Source: Gymnothorax reevesii
Taxonomy: Eukaryota > Chordata > Actinopteri > Anguilliformes > Muraenidae
Reading direction: 5' to 3'
Assembly: GCA_029721435.1 (NCBI GenBank)
Contig: CM056577.1
Span: 116,868,219 to 116,932,218, forward strand
Length of the DNA: 64,000 nucleotides
A program made the position numbers and the translations under genes. This document shows, one piece after another, positions 43,860 to 55,020 of this stretch; position 1 is the first letter of the stretch; every line of letters starts with the position of its first letter. The notes beneath the pieces were generated by a model, which saw only the letters and a list, made by a program, of their open reading frames with translations, did not search any database and was not told the origin of the DNA.

Positions 43860-45510
43860 AGGACAACTGTATCTGAATTCTGCTTAGCATTATTTTACTC
43901 TATGTTTAACGATATTAATACGCAATATTTATTCCCAGTTGATTGTGCATGAGCTCAAGGGTTATTTGGAATCCAGCTCGATCCTGAGTATCACTAGGAT
44001 ATTTAGAAATGGCATCGAGAAACTTGAAATATGAATATTAGCTATCTGTTTATTTAGCTATCTGTAAATGTATCAGCTGTCGAACTATAATTTCTCTGGA
44101 GCATAAAGATAAAGCATATTTCCAAAATAATATTTATCAGCCATTGTAAAGACACTGTGGTAATCACACCATAAGGACCTCTCCATAAAAGAAGAACACC
44201 TGAACACCACTTCAGGTAAAAATATAGATTTTTTTTACACAAGTACGTTGTATATTGTGGGCTGAAGATAAACTGGGTGCATCTCCACTTCTTACAACAT
44301 AGAGAAGACAAGATTTGAAACTTCATCTCATTGTAACTTGCAATTCCAAAGATTTCTTTTTTTCAGGAATTTGCACTTGTGTAAATTACTAGCATTAAGG
44401 GCTGGCATGCCATGCAGAAGTAGTAAGGATAGGATGGTTTAAGTAGAGGGTTTGGGAAAATTAAAATGGAGTCTGATCTTTGTAGTTTTCAAAATTTTGT
44501 GAATTTCACAGGTATATTTATCTAAATCCTAGATAGGTCTGTGTGTTTCCAGAAATACTGAACCACAAAGTTTTTAGTCCATCCTTATAGTTGTAAAAAA
44601 TCACAAAATTACACATTTACCAAAAATTTGTTTATTATGGTAGAAATTAGTACAGATTTGTGATGGGAACTTTTCATCTAACAGTAATAATTGCAGAAAA
44701 GGGACAGCTGCCATCTCATAAGAGTCCCAAGCCCAATGCCTTAGCATCTGAATGCTTCTAGTACGTAATATCAAAAGGAAATAACAAAAGGTTCTACTGC
44801 CTCTGAACTAATCATCTTTGAGTGCCATTAAAAACCTGGTTTCATAATAAAACCTCTAACAACTCACTAGTCGATAACAATCAACACTCAGATTAAAGGC
44901 AGAGGATACAACAAGGTGGTCCAAAAAAAAAAAGAAAGAAAGAAAAATGTTGCCAATAGACCTTTTTCAACCGGATTGTAACAAGTACAGCTGTCAGTGA
45001 AGACTCAATACAACCATATATTCCCATCAGGGAGCTATAAGTTTTATCTCCAGCTGGCATACATTTTTTGCATTGTCCTTATGTATTTCTTTTTTGCAGT
45101 AGGAAGTCACAACTGGTTCTATCTCCATAGCTTGCGAAAGTTCATCTGAGTATTTTATGGAGACAGGGCGGCACAGTCATGTGAAGCTGAGGCCATATTT
45201 TCATCTGATCATGTGACCTGGATCACCCTCCCCTAGTAGACAAACTAGACATAGAATCTCTTGAGGTGACATGGACTGAAATTATCAACAAAGTACATTG
45301 TATTTTCTGGATGTTTTTTCTTTGTTGCTCTTTGTTATTGAAAATTGACATCAGAACATTAAAGCAGTTTACATTTAAATTATTTTTAAAGTGAAACATT
45401 ATTTTTTACTAAAAGTGGAGATAGGCCCAGTTAATTCTCAGCCCATAATTAACAGGAACCCCAAACTGTCATTTTTTCCATAATTGCTGTACCATAATTG
45501 GGAAAATTCT
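43860..45510. other. No recognisable gene or repeat
   Basis: An A/G-rich tract lies at 44927-44946. No motif-bearing frame; AT-rich overall. Confidence 0.5.
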
Positions 45511-45511
45511 A

Positions 45512-46977
45512 TAACCACAATTCCGAAATAATTGGGACAAAGTGTAAATTGTGAATAAAATCAAAATGCAATGCATCAAATCACACCAGCCACTATTTTA
45601 TTCACAATAGAACAGAGATAACATAGCAAATGTTGAAACTGAGAAATGTAAAAATTTTATCCACAAAATGAGCTCATTTGAAATTTGATGGCTGCTACAG
45701 GTCTCAAAAAAATTGGGACAGGGGCCTGTTTACCATGGTGTAGCATCCCCTCTTCTTTTTAATACAGAGTGGAAGCGTCTGGGAATTGAGGAGACAAGTT
45801 TCGAGAGTTTAGCCATAAAAATTTGTTCCCACTGTTTAATACAGGCTTCCAGCTGCTGGAGAGTTTTGGGTCTCCTTTGACAGACTTTGTTTAATTATGC
45901 ACCAAATGTTCTCAATTGGTGAAAGATCAGGACTGCAGGCAGACCAGTTCAGCACATGGACTCTTTTACTATGCAGCCATGCTGTTGTAATAGCTGCAGT
46001 ATGTGGTTTTACATTGTCCTGCTGAAATACACAAGGCCCTCCCTGAAATAGATGTCATCCAGAGGGGAGCATATGTTGCTCTAAAACCTTTATATACCTT
46101 TCAGCATTCATGGTGCTTTTTAAACATGCAAGTGTCCCACACCATATGCACTAATGCATCCCCATACCATCGGAGATGCTGGCTTTTGGACTGAGTGCTG
46201 ATAACAGGAGGGGTGGTCTTTCTCCTCTTTAGCCCGGAGGACAGAATGCCCATGATTTCCAACAAGAATGTCAAATTTGGACTCCTCTGACCGCAGGACA
46301 CTTTGCCACTTTGCTACAGTCCATTTTAAATGAGCCTTGGCCCACAGAACATGGTGGTGCTTCTAGATCATGCTCAACAATGACTTCCTTTTGGCATGAT
46401 AGAGTTTGAGGTGGCATCATGGGCATCCAGTAAAGGTCTTGTCCCTTATGTACAGAGATTTTTCCAGTATCTCTGAATCTTTTGATGATGTTATGCACTG
46501 TTGATGATGAGACCTTCAAATCCTTTGCAATTTGATGTTGAGGAACATTGTTTTTAAAGTATTCCACAATTTTTTTATGCAAGCCTTCACAGGTTGGAGA
46601 GCCTCTGGCCAACTTCACTTCTGAGAGACTCAGCCTCTCAAAGACATCCTTTTATAGCCAGTCATATTACACACCTGATGCCAATTAACTTAATTACTTG
46701 CTAAATGTGCTTTCAGCTGATTCTCTTTTATATTAATTGCTTTTTTTAGCCCTTTTTTTGCCTGTGTCCCAACCTTTTTGAGACCTGTTGCAGCCAGAAA
46801 ATGTGAAATAAGCTCATATTGTGGATAAAATGTCTCAGTTTCAATATTTGAAATGTTATCTATGTCCTAATGTAAATACTTTTGTGACATATTGGCTCAT
46901 GTGATCTGAAAGTCAGTGCATTTTGATTTTATTCACAATTTACACTTTGTCCCAACTATTTCAGAATTGGGGTTGTA
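45512..46977 (-). mobile_element. Near-complete Tc1 element with long IR/DR repeats
   Basis: About 1.46 kb, bounded by TA. Terminal repeats of roughly 220 bp pair the two ends, each with an outer copy (GTCCCAACTATTTCAGAATT at the right) and an inner copy (CCCAACCTTTTTGAGACC) as in IR/DR-type Tc1 elements. The minus strand encodes a decayed transposase. The same family is represented by the split copy at 9975-12201. Confidence 0.92.
45930..46618 (-). pseudogene. Tc1 transposase, decayed
   Basis: The protein starts at 46618 with MKLARGSPTCEGLHKKIVEY, and contains the paired helix-turn-helix DNA-binding region (HQIAKDLKVSSSTVHNIIKR). The middle is broken. The first catalytic block reads [10 protein letters not shown] near 46285, with E in place of the usual D. 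The second reads FQQDNVKPHTAAIT near 45995-46030 and the third ACSPDLSPIENIW near 45920-45950, both intact. Frameshifts and the altered first acid mean it is inactive. Confidence 0.88.
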
Positions 46978-46984
46978 CAACCTG

Positions 46985-47508
46985 ATAGCAACCAGCAGAT
47001 TTTTTTTTCCTTTACATTTTATAACATCAGTTGTTGAAAACTAAATATCAGATATTGGACACGAGTTAATACTGACTCTTTTGTGGTAAAGGTGTACTTT
47101 AGTTTTAAAAATATATATATTTAAGCATACTATGGCCTTCATTATGTTTGAGATACTGGGCTCTCTATGATACGAAATAAAATTGAGACAAAAATGGGTT
47201 CTTTCCCATGTATTTGATTAACTTCCCTCATATTGGTTAAAGATTTCAACATTCTTTTTGTCTTAACTATTTTGGGCACCAGCATGTGCTCCAGATTGGT
47301 GTCATTTTATCCTTACTTGCTGTTGCCCATCAACAACAACAGCAACAAAATTTTTTTCTTTAATTTTAATTTAGATTTTTTAACATGCAATATATTCAGT
47401 ATAAGTAGATGAAAATAAGTACTAGAAACAGGACGAAGGCGGAAAAGAATTGTTTGGTTGTAAAGTCTGAGGCTCTATTTGAAATTTCTGAAGTTAAAAT
47501 TTTGCTGT
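46985..47508. other. Unrecognised AT-rich spacer
   Basis: No gene or repeat recognised; contains a CAACAACAACAGCAACAAAA run near 47329-47350. Confidence 0.5.
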
Positions 47509-47512
47509 TTAA

Positions 47513-49474
47513 CCCCTTTCTGCAGATGTAGATGCCCGCGTCTATAGACCTGCACATTGGAAGTACGCTGTTACTGTACTCGATCACTAGATAGCACCCC
47601 CGGATCAGTTATTGAATGTTCACAAGCAAGCAGACCTCGAACGCGGTTCTGAATACGGTGAAGTTCACTCCACGCCCTGTTTTTCAAGAGCTGCATGAAT
47701 TAAACTCCTCAGCTAAGCCTGATGTGCAAACTGGTCAGTATCCTTGCCCATAGTGTCGATTCAGCAGTTTGAAAAAACGATATCTTGACACAGAAAAAAT
47801 CGTTATCCTTTGTAGCAACCAGTTTAGCCACAGTGAGCTAACAGTATTCCAATTAGTAGTTCATAAAAATCAGTTTTCTGAGGCAAAAAAATCGATATGG
47901 TATTAATTCTCTCACATTCTATTGCCTATTACAGTTGTCCCATACAAAAAAAATTGTAGTTCCCTACCGTGGATTTACGCGTAGATTCCTTCATTGCCAA
48001 ATCCAGCGCTTCCTTATATCCACCCGAGTACTGGCGTTGATAGCCAATCACTCAACCATACACTCAAGCTCTTCTGCGTAATTGTAGAGTTACACTTCAT
48101 GCTCTCGTGAAGCTACCCTGGTAAAAATGTATTGATCGGCTCGTTTCTTATCCAATTCCCGAGTGTTTAAACATTTTAGAGTAAGTGAAACACATTGATT
48201 GGACAAACACAGAGCATACAAACCAATGCGTATCAGCATGCGCTGTTGTATCCTGTCTACGTTATGCACATTACGCGGCTAAAATAGACGGGATTTATAG
48301 AAAATCGGTTCGCAAAACTGGCCTTGAAGTGTTCAGTTACATTACAGGATTTAAATGAGAAAGATATGCTCTATTGGAATTATTTCGAATGAAACAGGAC
48401 CGGAGGGTTCTTGTTACTGGATACATCGCTCTCTATTTTATACAGTCAATGTCTCTGGAGGAGGGATTCACGAAAAAGGTCAGGCTGCTATTTTTGTTTG
48501 TTTTTTTTTTTCTGTTTCGGAATGTATATGTACTCAACTAAGTCGAATGTCGAGGTTTTTTTCCTGTTTAAAACGCGAACTGCCCGTGCATTTTGGTGTG
48601 GACCCCCGGTACGTTCATTGCACGTTTCTTTTGAATCGGGAGACGCAATGGATTTGATATTCCCTGAAAGTGGAGTGTCTGTTCAGTTAAAATAAGGTAT
48701 ATTTCAGAATTCAGATATTACTGTGTTAGTGAGGTTTACTTGCTCCTTATAAGTGTTGAAATGGGTTCGTGAGCTTTGAAGAGGGGACTGGTAGCTTTCA
48801 TTACAGGGTGAATGTTCTGACCGTTTAATTAGCAGTTTATTTAATGCGTGTTTGTGCTGGCTTTGAAGAAAAATGGCCAAAACTCTAAACTTTATTATGG
48901 AGAAAAGGCACGTTCATATTTGGAGAGGTTACTGGTGACCATTGGTATTCAACTGCACTGATATTGATAAATTCATACTAAACTCAACCAGAAAATCATT
49001 CGTTCATATTAAATTTCATGCCTTAAAGCTTTAATTGTGTTAAATACATGATTTTTTTAATGATTTGACAGCAAATCATTTTGAGACTTTGGGGAGACAC
49101 TTGGGTAGCTGTATAATTTGGCTAATAGCATGTAGGTAATCTAGAATGTAATTTTGAAGATGAATTCTACTTGAGCTCAAGGAGTTTATGATACCATAAA
49201 TGTATAGTTTTAAGCCCCAGCAGTTTTTCAATCGTCAGAATTATTTTTTTTGCAATTTCAATGGTGAATTCTCATGAAGATTTTTTATGTTTGCTGCTCA
49301 TTTTCTCTACCAAAATCATGAAAATAAACTGAAATACAATGTAATTCTAAATGCTGTAAGTGTCTTTCCTGAATTGAGCCACATTTTTCCTCTTTGTGAA
49401 GCTTAAATCTTGAATTATACAGCATTAAAGTGGGTAACCCATAAATAGCCAAATTTGGCTTCTGCACAAAGGGG
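47513..49474. mobile_element. 1.96 kb TTAA-flanked element of unknown content
   Basis: TTAA lies directly outside both ends (47509-47512, 49475-49478). The ends CCCCTTTCTGCAGA and (other strand) CCCCTTTGTGCAGA match at 13 of 14 bases, and GTCTATAGAC, a perfect palindrome, lies near the left end. This fits a piggyBac-type element. The interior holds no recognisable transposase; instead 47940-48660 is relatively CpG-rich with two overlapping plus-strand frames (48355-48657, 48411-48695) that I cannot identify. Two chance TTAA-bounded ends are the alternative. Confidence 0.65.
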
Positions 49475-49789
49475 TTAAATAAAGGTTTGAACCATGCATA
49501 TGTCTGGCATTTATAGTTTTCAAGCTACAGCAGTTTTTCTAACAATTGTCAAAACAGGTGGAATTTCACCAGTTTTCCCCTTGGGTGTAACTGTTTTGGT
49601 CTCCCTGCGAAATGAACTGATTTCCAGACGGGTATCAGTGAAACCAGTTTGAACAAAGAATAGTCCCTCCTCAAATGTACTTCCCCACCCCAATCCCTCC
49701 CCCCTGAATTTAAACTTGTTATCAAAGTAATTTGAGCAAAACATACCCCTGAGGCATTTCTTAGACCTCATTGGGCAAACCTAGGAGGA

Positions 49790-49930
49790 CTAAATTACAT
49801 TACATTTATTTGGCAGACATTTTAATTTGGAGCAACATAGAGCATCAATAAGCTGAGTCATGATCAACTAACGCATAGACTACATGGTAGGCATTAGTCA
49901 GGTGTATTTTGAGTGGTGCAAAAATACAAT
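49790..49930. repeat. Common fish interspersed repeat (TTTGGCAGAC type)
   Basis: ATTACATTACATTTATTTGG followed by CAGACATTTTAATTTGGAGC resembles the ubiquitous fish segment in which a TTTAGCAGACGCTTTTATCC core recurs. Limits and class are uncertain. Confidence 0.6.
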
Positions 49931-51255
49931 ACATTTTTTTTTTTTTTGGGGGGGGTGTTGTTTGGATTGAGTAACTGTAGAGAGGCCAGTTGAGTCTTCA
50001 GACTAATGGACGGTCTGCAAAGACTTAGGTGGTGGAGATCTGTGGTCGGGTGACTGTCATTCAACCAGAGGGCAGTATACTACATGTCTATACTCTGAAT
50101 GACTCAAACCAGTTTTGTGTGATCCATAATTGAATATACTCTGTCTATGGTCTTCTCAATACTTTGGCAGCATTTTCTGTCCGATAAAATAATTAATGTT
50201 GCTGAAAAAAGGGATAGCCTTCAGGTACAGTGACAGCGAACGTATTACTCTACAAGGTATGATGGGAAAGAGTTGAGCAGAGGGAGGACCACAGCTGTGT
50301 TTGAAACAGCACACTTGCCTGCAATGGAGTACATCGTGGAAAACATATTCAATTTGTACATGACATGTATACATAGTATCAGCCCAGTATGCTGATTCTA
50401 ACGCAGTCTCGGACACAGGAGAGGTTTGGGAGGCAAACATGAAGGGAATGTGGAATTTAGGCTCAGCCTCGCTATGCTGTTTCATGCAAAGTAAGAGTTT
50501 CCCAAAAAAAAAAAGGCATCTCCTTGGGGTGTATTTCAGAAAGCCTCTGTGTGTCAAGGAATAGACTGTCCTAATCAATGTTGTTTTTGATTGAAATATG
50601 GCCGGTTTCACTGGGCCGTGCATCAGCAGCTTAGCCTGCAAGTGTATATGAGTGGAGTTTTAGAATCGGTTCCTCCCTGCTTTGAAAAGTAGGTTTTCTA
50701 GAATATTTTTTTTCGACCCCAAAATTTGAAGTCATTGTTCCAAAACTTCAAAACTTTCAACCCCCGGCTAAAATCTAAGGACATGCTAATGACGTCTTTG
50801 TTACCTAACGCTGCAGAGGGTTAAGTAACGGGCACGCCTCTCTCGTCACAAGTCTCAGCCCAGTATCACAGAGGGGCAATTAGTCACTGTCACAGTGCTC
50901 TGCTTGTTCTGCCGGGAGAATAATGACTGAAGGCGTATGACTGGGGAGGGGGGCTGTGATGGTGCTGTTGAAAGAAGTCTGGCTCTCTTTGTGTTCAGAG
51001 TCATTATGATTGCAAATGAAAGGGAAGCCAGTAGTGATGCTTTCCTAGTCAAAAGGGGCTGACTTGAAAGGGTTTCTTTTTCTATAACAGGTGTGTAGAT
51101 GTTTCAGGCCCAAGGGATGGAACTGAGGGCAAGGAAATGGGGGGAGGAGAGGAAAAGTATGTGATTACAGGGAGCCCTCTTCTCTGCAGGACGCTATGAT
51201 TAATTATTATTTCAATTATTTATTCTTTATTTAACTATTATTATGGGTGCTATAC
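49931..51255. other. Unrecognised sequence with one long minus-strand frame
   Basis: The 161-codon minus-strand frame 50156-50641 is the longest not explained by a repeat. It has no recognisable domain, no repeat pattern and no supporting splice sites. A TTAA preceded by GCTGCAGAGGG at 50810-50823 looks like a lone piggyBac-type end. Otherwise featureless. Confidence 0.4.
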
Positions 51256-52064
51256 TACCAGGTCAATAAATATTTGGTAATTGAAAATACTATGGTTATT
51301 TTAGCTGTTTAGCACAGTGTATAGGCATTGGAATTTAATTTGAGCTGAAAGTGCAGACATTCGTCTTTAAGTTGAAGGTATTTACATCCAATTTGGGTGA
51401 ATGGTGTAGCAATTTCAGCACTGTTTATGTACGGTTCTCCCTTTTTAGTGAAGCAAACATAATTGTACAACTGGCTGAAGAGCTGCTTGTAATTCACACA
51501 TTATACCATTTACAAGCAGATAAATTGTATAGAACCGATCTAAAGTGTAGCTAACTTTTGTATTTTACAAGCAGTCGCTGTTAACCCTCAAAATGAAGTC
51601 GAAGGAGAGTGATGCAAGCTGCCATCAGATTGAAAGATCAGAGGGAACCCATCAGTGAATTCGCAGCAACATTAGTTGAGGCTAAATCAACTATTTGGTT
51701 CATTGCCAGAAGCAAAAAAAAAAACTCTTTGATGAGCTCAGGAAAACCAAATGACCCAGAGGATCACAAACTACAACTGCGGTGAATGACCGGACAGATC
51801 TTTCCCCAGTGAAAAATAACCCTCTTACAACAGTGGACCAAATCAAGAACAGCTATGGAGGAAGGTGCATCTGCATCACTGTCAGCAATGAAGGAATTCC
51901 TCCATCAGAGTAAATACAGAGGGGCTACCTCCACCTGTAAAACACTGCGAAATCTCAAAATCATGAAGTTTGCCAGAAAAAAAAAACATCTTAAAAACAT
52001 GCATAGCTCAGGAACAACATCCTAGGGACAGATTGAACGCAAATCTACTTGTACAAGAATGATT

Positions 52065-52648
52065 AGGCGCATTCACTAGGTACTTTTTGCCCTTGTGAGC
52101 CGCTATGGGTGTGGCTTGGGAGAGAGGACCCGCCCAAGATCCGCCCACATTTACCGATAAGCGGCTCACGAAGCGGCTCAGAAAGTACCTACCTCAGGTA
52201 AGTACTTTCTCAGGCACTTTCTGAGCCGCTACTCATAAGTCGATGCTGATTGGATACCGTTGAGATGGGATATGACATGAGTAGAACTCAACACAAACCA
52301 CAACATAAACATCGCCAAGAAATAAGCAGAGCAAAATTTGAGAGAATCGAATTCAAGAATAGAAAAACAATAATGGAAAAAGTTAAAAGAAAGACCACTG
52401 ACAAGTGGGTTAACTGCGAGGTCCAGGCCTCGCTCGTCTACTGGGGGCAAGAGAGGGTCCAGACGAGCCTGGAAGGATCCAAACGAAATGAAAGCATGTG
52501 TCATAGGAGTATTAACGTCACACTCTAACTCCGTTGGTGAGCCGGTGCTAAAGCACCTAATGGGAACGGAGGGCCGAGAGGAACTAAAAAGTGGGCGTGG
52601 CCAAAACACTCAGCCGCTTTCCAAAAAGTACCCAGTGGAAACACCCCT
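52065..52648. mobile_element. 584 bp MITE with 3 bp target duplication
   Basis: ATT flanks both sides (52062-52064, 52649-52651). The ends AGGCGCATTCACTAGGTACT and (other strand) AGGGGTGTTTCCACTGGGTA share TTTCCACTGGGTACTTTTTG with mismatches. Multiple AAGCGGCTC and AAAGTACCT motifs repeat inside in both orientations. A 3 bp duplication suggests PIF/Harbinger or EnSpm. The 126-codon minus-strand frame inside has no known domain. Confidence 0.85.
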
Positions 52649-52979
52649 ATTGGGAGAGAAGAGAATGGAGGAGGGAAGAAACTGCTGGATAGTCCACGCA
52701 TACCACCTGATCTGTGAAGTGTGATCATGTGTGGGCATGTTTAGAGGCCAATGGGACTGCATCTCTTGTGTTTACTGATGATGTGATTGCTGCAAAAAAA
52801 AAAAAACAGCAGGATTAATTCTGAATTCAATAGATCTATGTTATTTGTTCAGATTCAGGTGATTGCTTTCAAACTCACTGGGTCATGATTTACCATGCAT
52901 AATGTGGACAATCTGCCTTGAAGTAACCCAAGAGTTTTGTTAGGCAAAGAAGAGGAATGTTCAGTAATGATCTAGTTAA

Positions 52980-53516
52980 CCCTCCTGTTATGTCAATTTG
53001 ACCCTACTTAATGTTCAATGTCTCCAAAAACATGGTTAACATACTTTTTTTCGGCTAGATTTTTTCCTTTACCTTAAATGTAAAACGTGAATTTCACTCA
53101 AAAAGAAAATATTTCATGTTCTGTCAACATGTTATGTGCATCGGTGTTATTTGGGTCATTTTGACCCCAGGATCAATGATTACATAAAAACATCATGTTG
53201 ATCTAGTTTTTGTAGTGTTGCCTGAGATTGAGGGCATATTCAAATTAATTTCTCATGCATTTCACTTTTGGTCTCATTCATTCTGCTATAATCATGTAAA
53301 ATCGATGCTTGACGTATAGGGAGAGGAGCGGGGGGAGTCTTGTTTTATTTACTTGGCCATTAAAATGGTCCGTAGAAAAGCATAAATAAGCTGAGAGGAG
53401 ATTGGGTAACAGTTTCAGTTACAAACATCTTACGCAGTTTTTAACTGTCGGGACCAAAGTGACCTCAAACCAAAAATGCTTTATTAACTCGAACATAATA
53501 GGAGGGTTTTAAACGC
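52980..53516. mobile_element. 537 bp piggyBac-type MITE
   Basis: Ends CCCTCCTGTTATG and CATAATAGGAGGG are inverted repeats with one mismatch, close to those of the element at 10156-11812. TTAA precedes the left end (52976-52979); on the right, TTAA lies two bases out (53519-53522). TCATTTTGACCCC near 53157 is a half of the family palindrome. It has no coding sequence. Confidence 0.9.
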
Positions 53517-53974
53517 TTCACCTGAATCCACTAGGGTATGGATTTAACTTCCTGAAGGCAAAACTGTGGGAAAAGTAGCCCATGAACAAGCAGGAACTGC
53601 GGACAGCTGCAGTGAAAATCTGGCAGAGCGTCACCATTGACAAAACTTGGCCTTCTGTGCTGTCTGTGGGCACCAAACCCCGGTTATTGACTGCAGAGGA
53701 TCTGTGAACAAATTTGTAAAATGACTATTTCATATCAGACTTTTTTCATTTCAAATATTTCTGAGCCCCTAAAACTTGGGACAACGTATAAAGCGTTTGT
53801 AATTCCAGCACTGTTCATACAACGGTTCGGCAAAAGCATTAAATAACATGAAAAATAATAGTTTATCCTTTCAGCAAATATTGATTCATTTATTTAAAAT
53901 CCACTGGGGTGCTGTACAGAGCCAAAATGATAAAAATTGTGTTACTGTCCAAACACTCATGGTCCTGACTACTG

Positions 53975-54980
53975 ATAAGATGCAATAGCTATTACTTCCA
54001 TTAATACAGCTGGTGATATAATGAAAAATTCAGGCCTCTGCCTCTCCCGCTTTCTTTCTTTCTATTCCTCTATCTCTCTCTCTTTGTCTCGCTCTCTCCT
54101 GTATGTCCCTATGACCTGCAGCATGATGGGTTAAAATCGCCCTGCAGGAGCTGGGCGGCAGGACAGCTCCACTATGGGCTTTTGTGTACACAGCAGTGAT
54201 AGTGCCAATCAGTGGTCTTCCTGCTCTATTTGAAAGCACTGATCCAAAACAATGAAGGTACTATACAAACCATCCACGAGGCAGAAGGCACCACCCTACT
54301 TCTGCATTACCTCACATCTCATAGCCTCGGGTCATGTGACTGAAACACACGAATTGTGATTGTGCATTGATATCAATCTACCCCTTAGGACTACTAACGA
54401 CTACAGCTGTTCTAAAGCTTAGCAGATATCTATTTTTGTCTGCAATAAAAGCTGATTTATTGAATAACCGAAAATATATACCCATTCCCTTCCTTGCTCT
54501 TGACCCATACCAACTATCCCACAGTTCACTGTCATGTACTCATTACGTTTGAGAACAGACTAGCTCTGTCCTGGGTCAACACTGTGCAAGAGTCCTCTCC
54601 AGTGTCTTACAAGTGCACACTGTCACATGCAACCCATTACTGCAGGATAGATGTGGCGTGACATATATAGAATGCATACAGCGTGTGCGCTCAGACAGCC
54701 AAGGTAAGTGCAGTGTCTGCACTGAGATTTTATGCCCAATAGGGACTAATTTCGTGAAACCCATTTGCTACATTATGCTACAGCTCCCTCTCTCCCTCTC
54801 CCTCACCCTCATTTGGGTGTTGTGTAACCAGGCCTCTTTACTTCTTGATAAAAAAGAGAAGAGAGGCACTTGAGGATGACTAAGCCTGTTAATTTGCATT
54901 GCTCACCCTGGAAAAGCTGGGAACAATATCTTTGCTTTATCTTTAAAAAGTTGAATTAAGGCACCACAGACTGAAGCATG
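53975..54980. other. No recognisable gene or repeat
   Basis: A CT-rich part at 54045-54100 and (CCCT)n near 54784-54810. Frames lack motifs. Confidence 0.5.
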
Positions 54981-54981
54981 T

Positions 54982-54982
<1 letters not shown>

Positions 54983-55018
<36 letters not shown>
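54983..55018. repeat. (GT)n microsatellite
   Basis: An uninterrupted run of about 18 GT units. Confidence 0.97.

Positions 55019-55020
<2 letters not shown>

Larger units (their letters stand above)
51593..53715 (+). pseudogene. Tc1 transposase, decayed and twice interrupted
   Basis: The start near 51593 encodes MKSKESDASCHQIE and an N-terminal region broken by stops. Recognisable DNA includes the segments for SAATLVEAKSTIWFIA and TVDQIKNSYGG. After the first insert, 52725-52970 corresponds to the region from GPMGLHL-like sequence through the second catalytic block to KAKKWNV-like sequence, and after the second insert 53520-53715 to the C-terminus (KNKQELKAAAVKAWQS-like). The third catalytic block at the insert edge is degraded. 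It cannot yield a functional enzyme. Confidence 0.85.
51258..53969 (+). mobile_element. Tc1 element carrying two nested insertions
   Basis: TA lies at both limits (51256-51257, 53970-53971). Ends include GGTCAATAAATATTTGG and, on the other strand, GGACCATGAGTGTTTGGACA, the terminal repeats of a known fish Tc1 family. Total length is 2712 bp; subtracting the inserts at 52065-52648 and 52980-53516 with their duplications leaves about 1.58 kb, the usual Tc1 size. The transposase is decayed. Confidence 0.92.

Noticed and set aside
48355..48695. Overlapping frames as a protocadherin-like or secreted protein
   Set aside because: A hydrophobic run derives from a poly-T tract, and no conserved domain residues were found. 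Left as unidentified.
52229..52609. 126-codon minus-strand frame as a gene
   Set aside because: It lies wholly inside the MITE at 52065-52648, whose ends and target duplication are clear.
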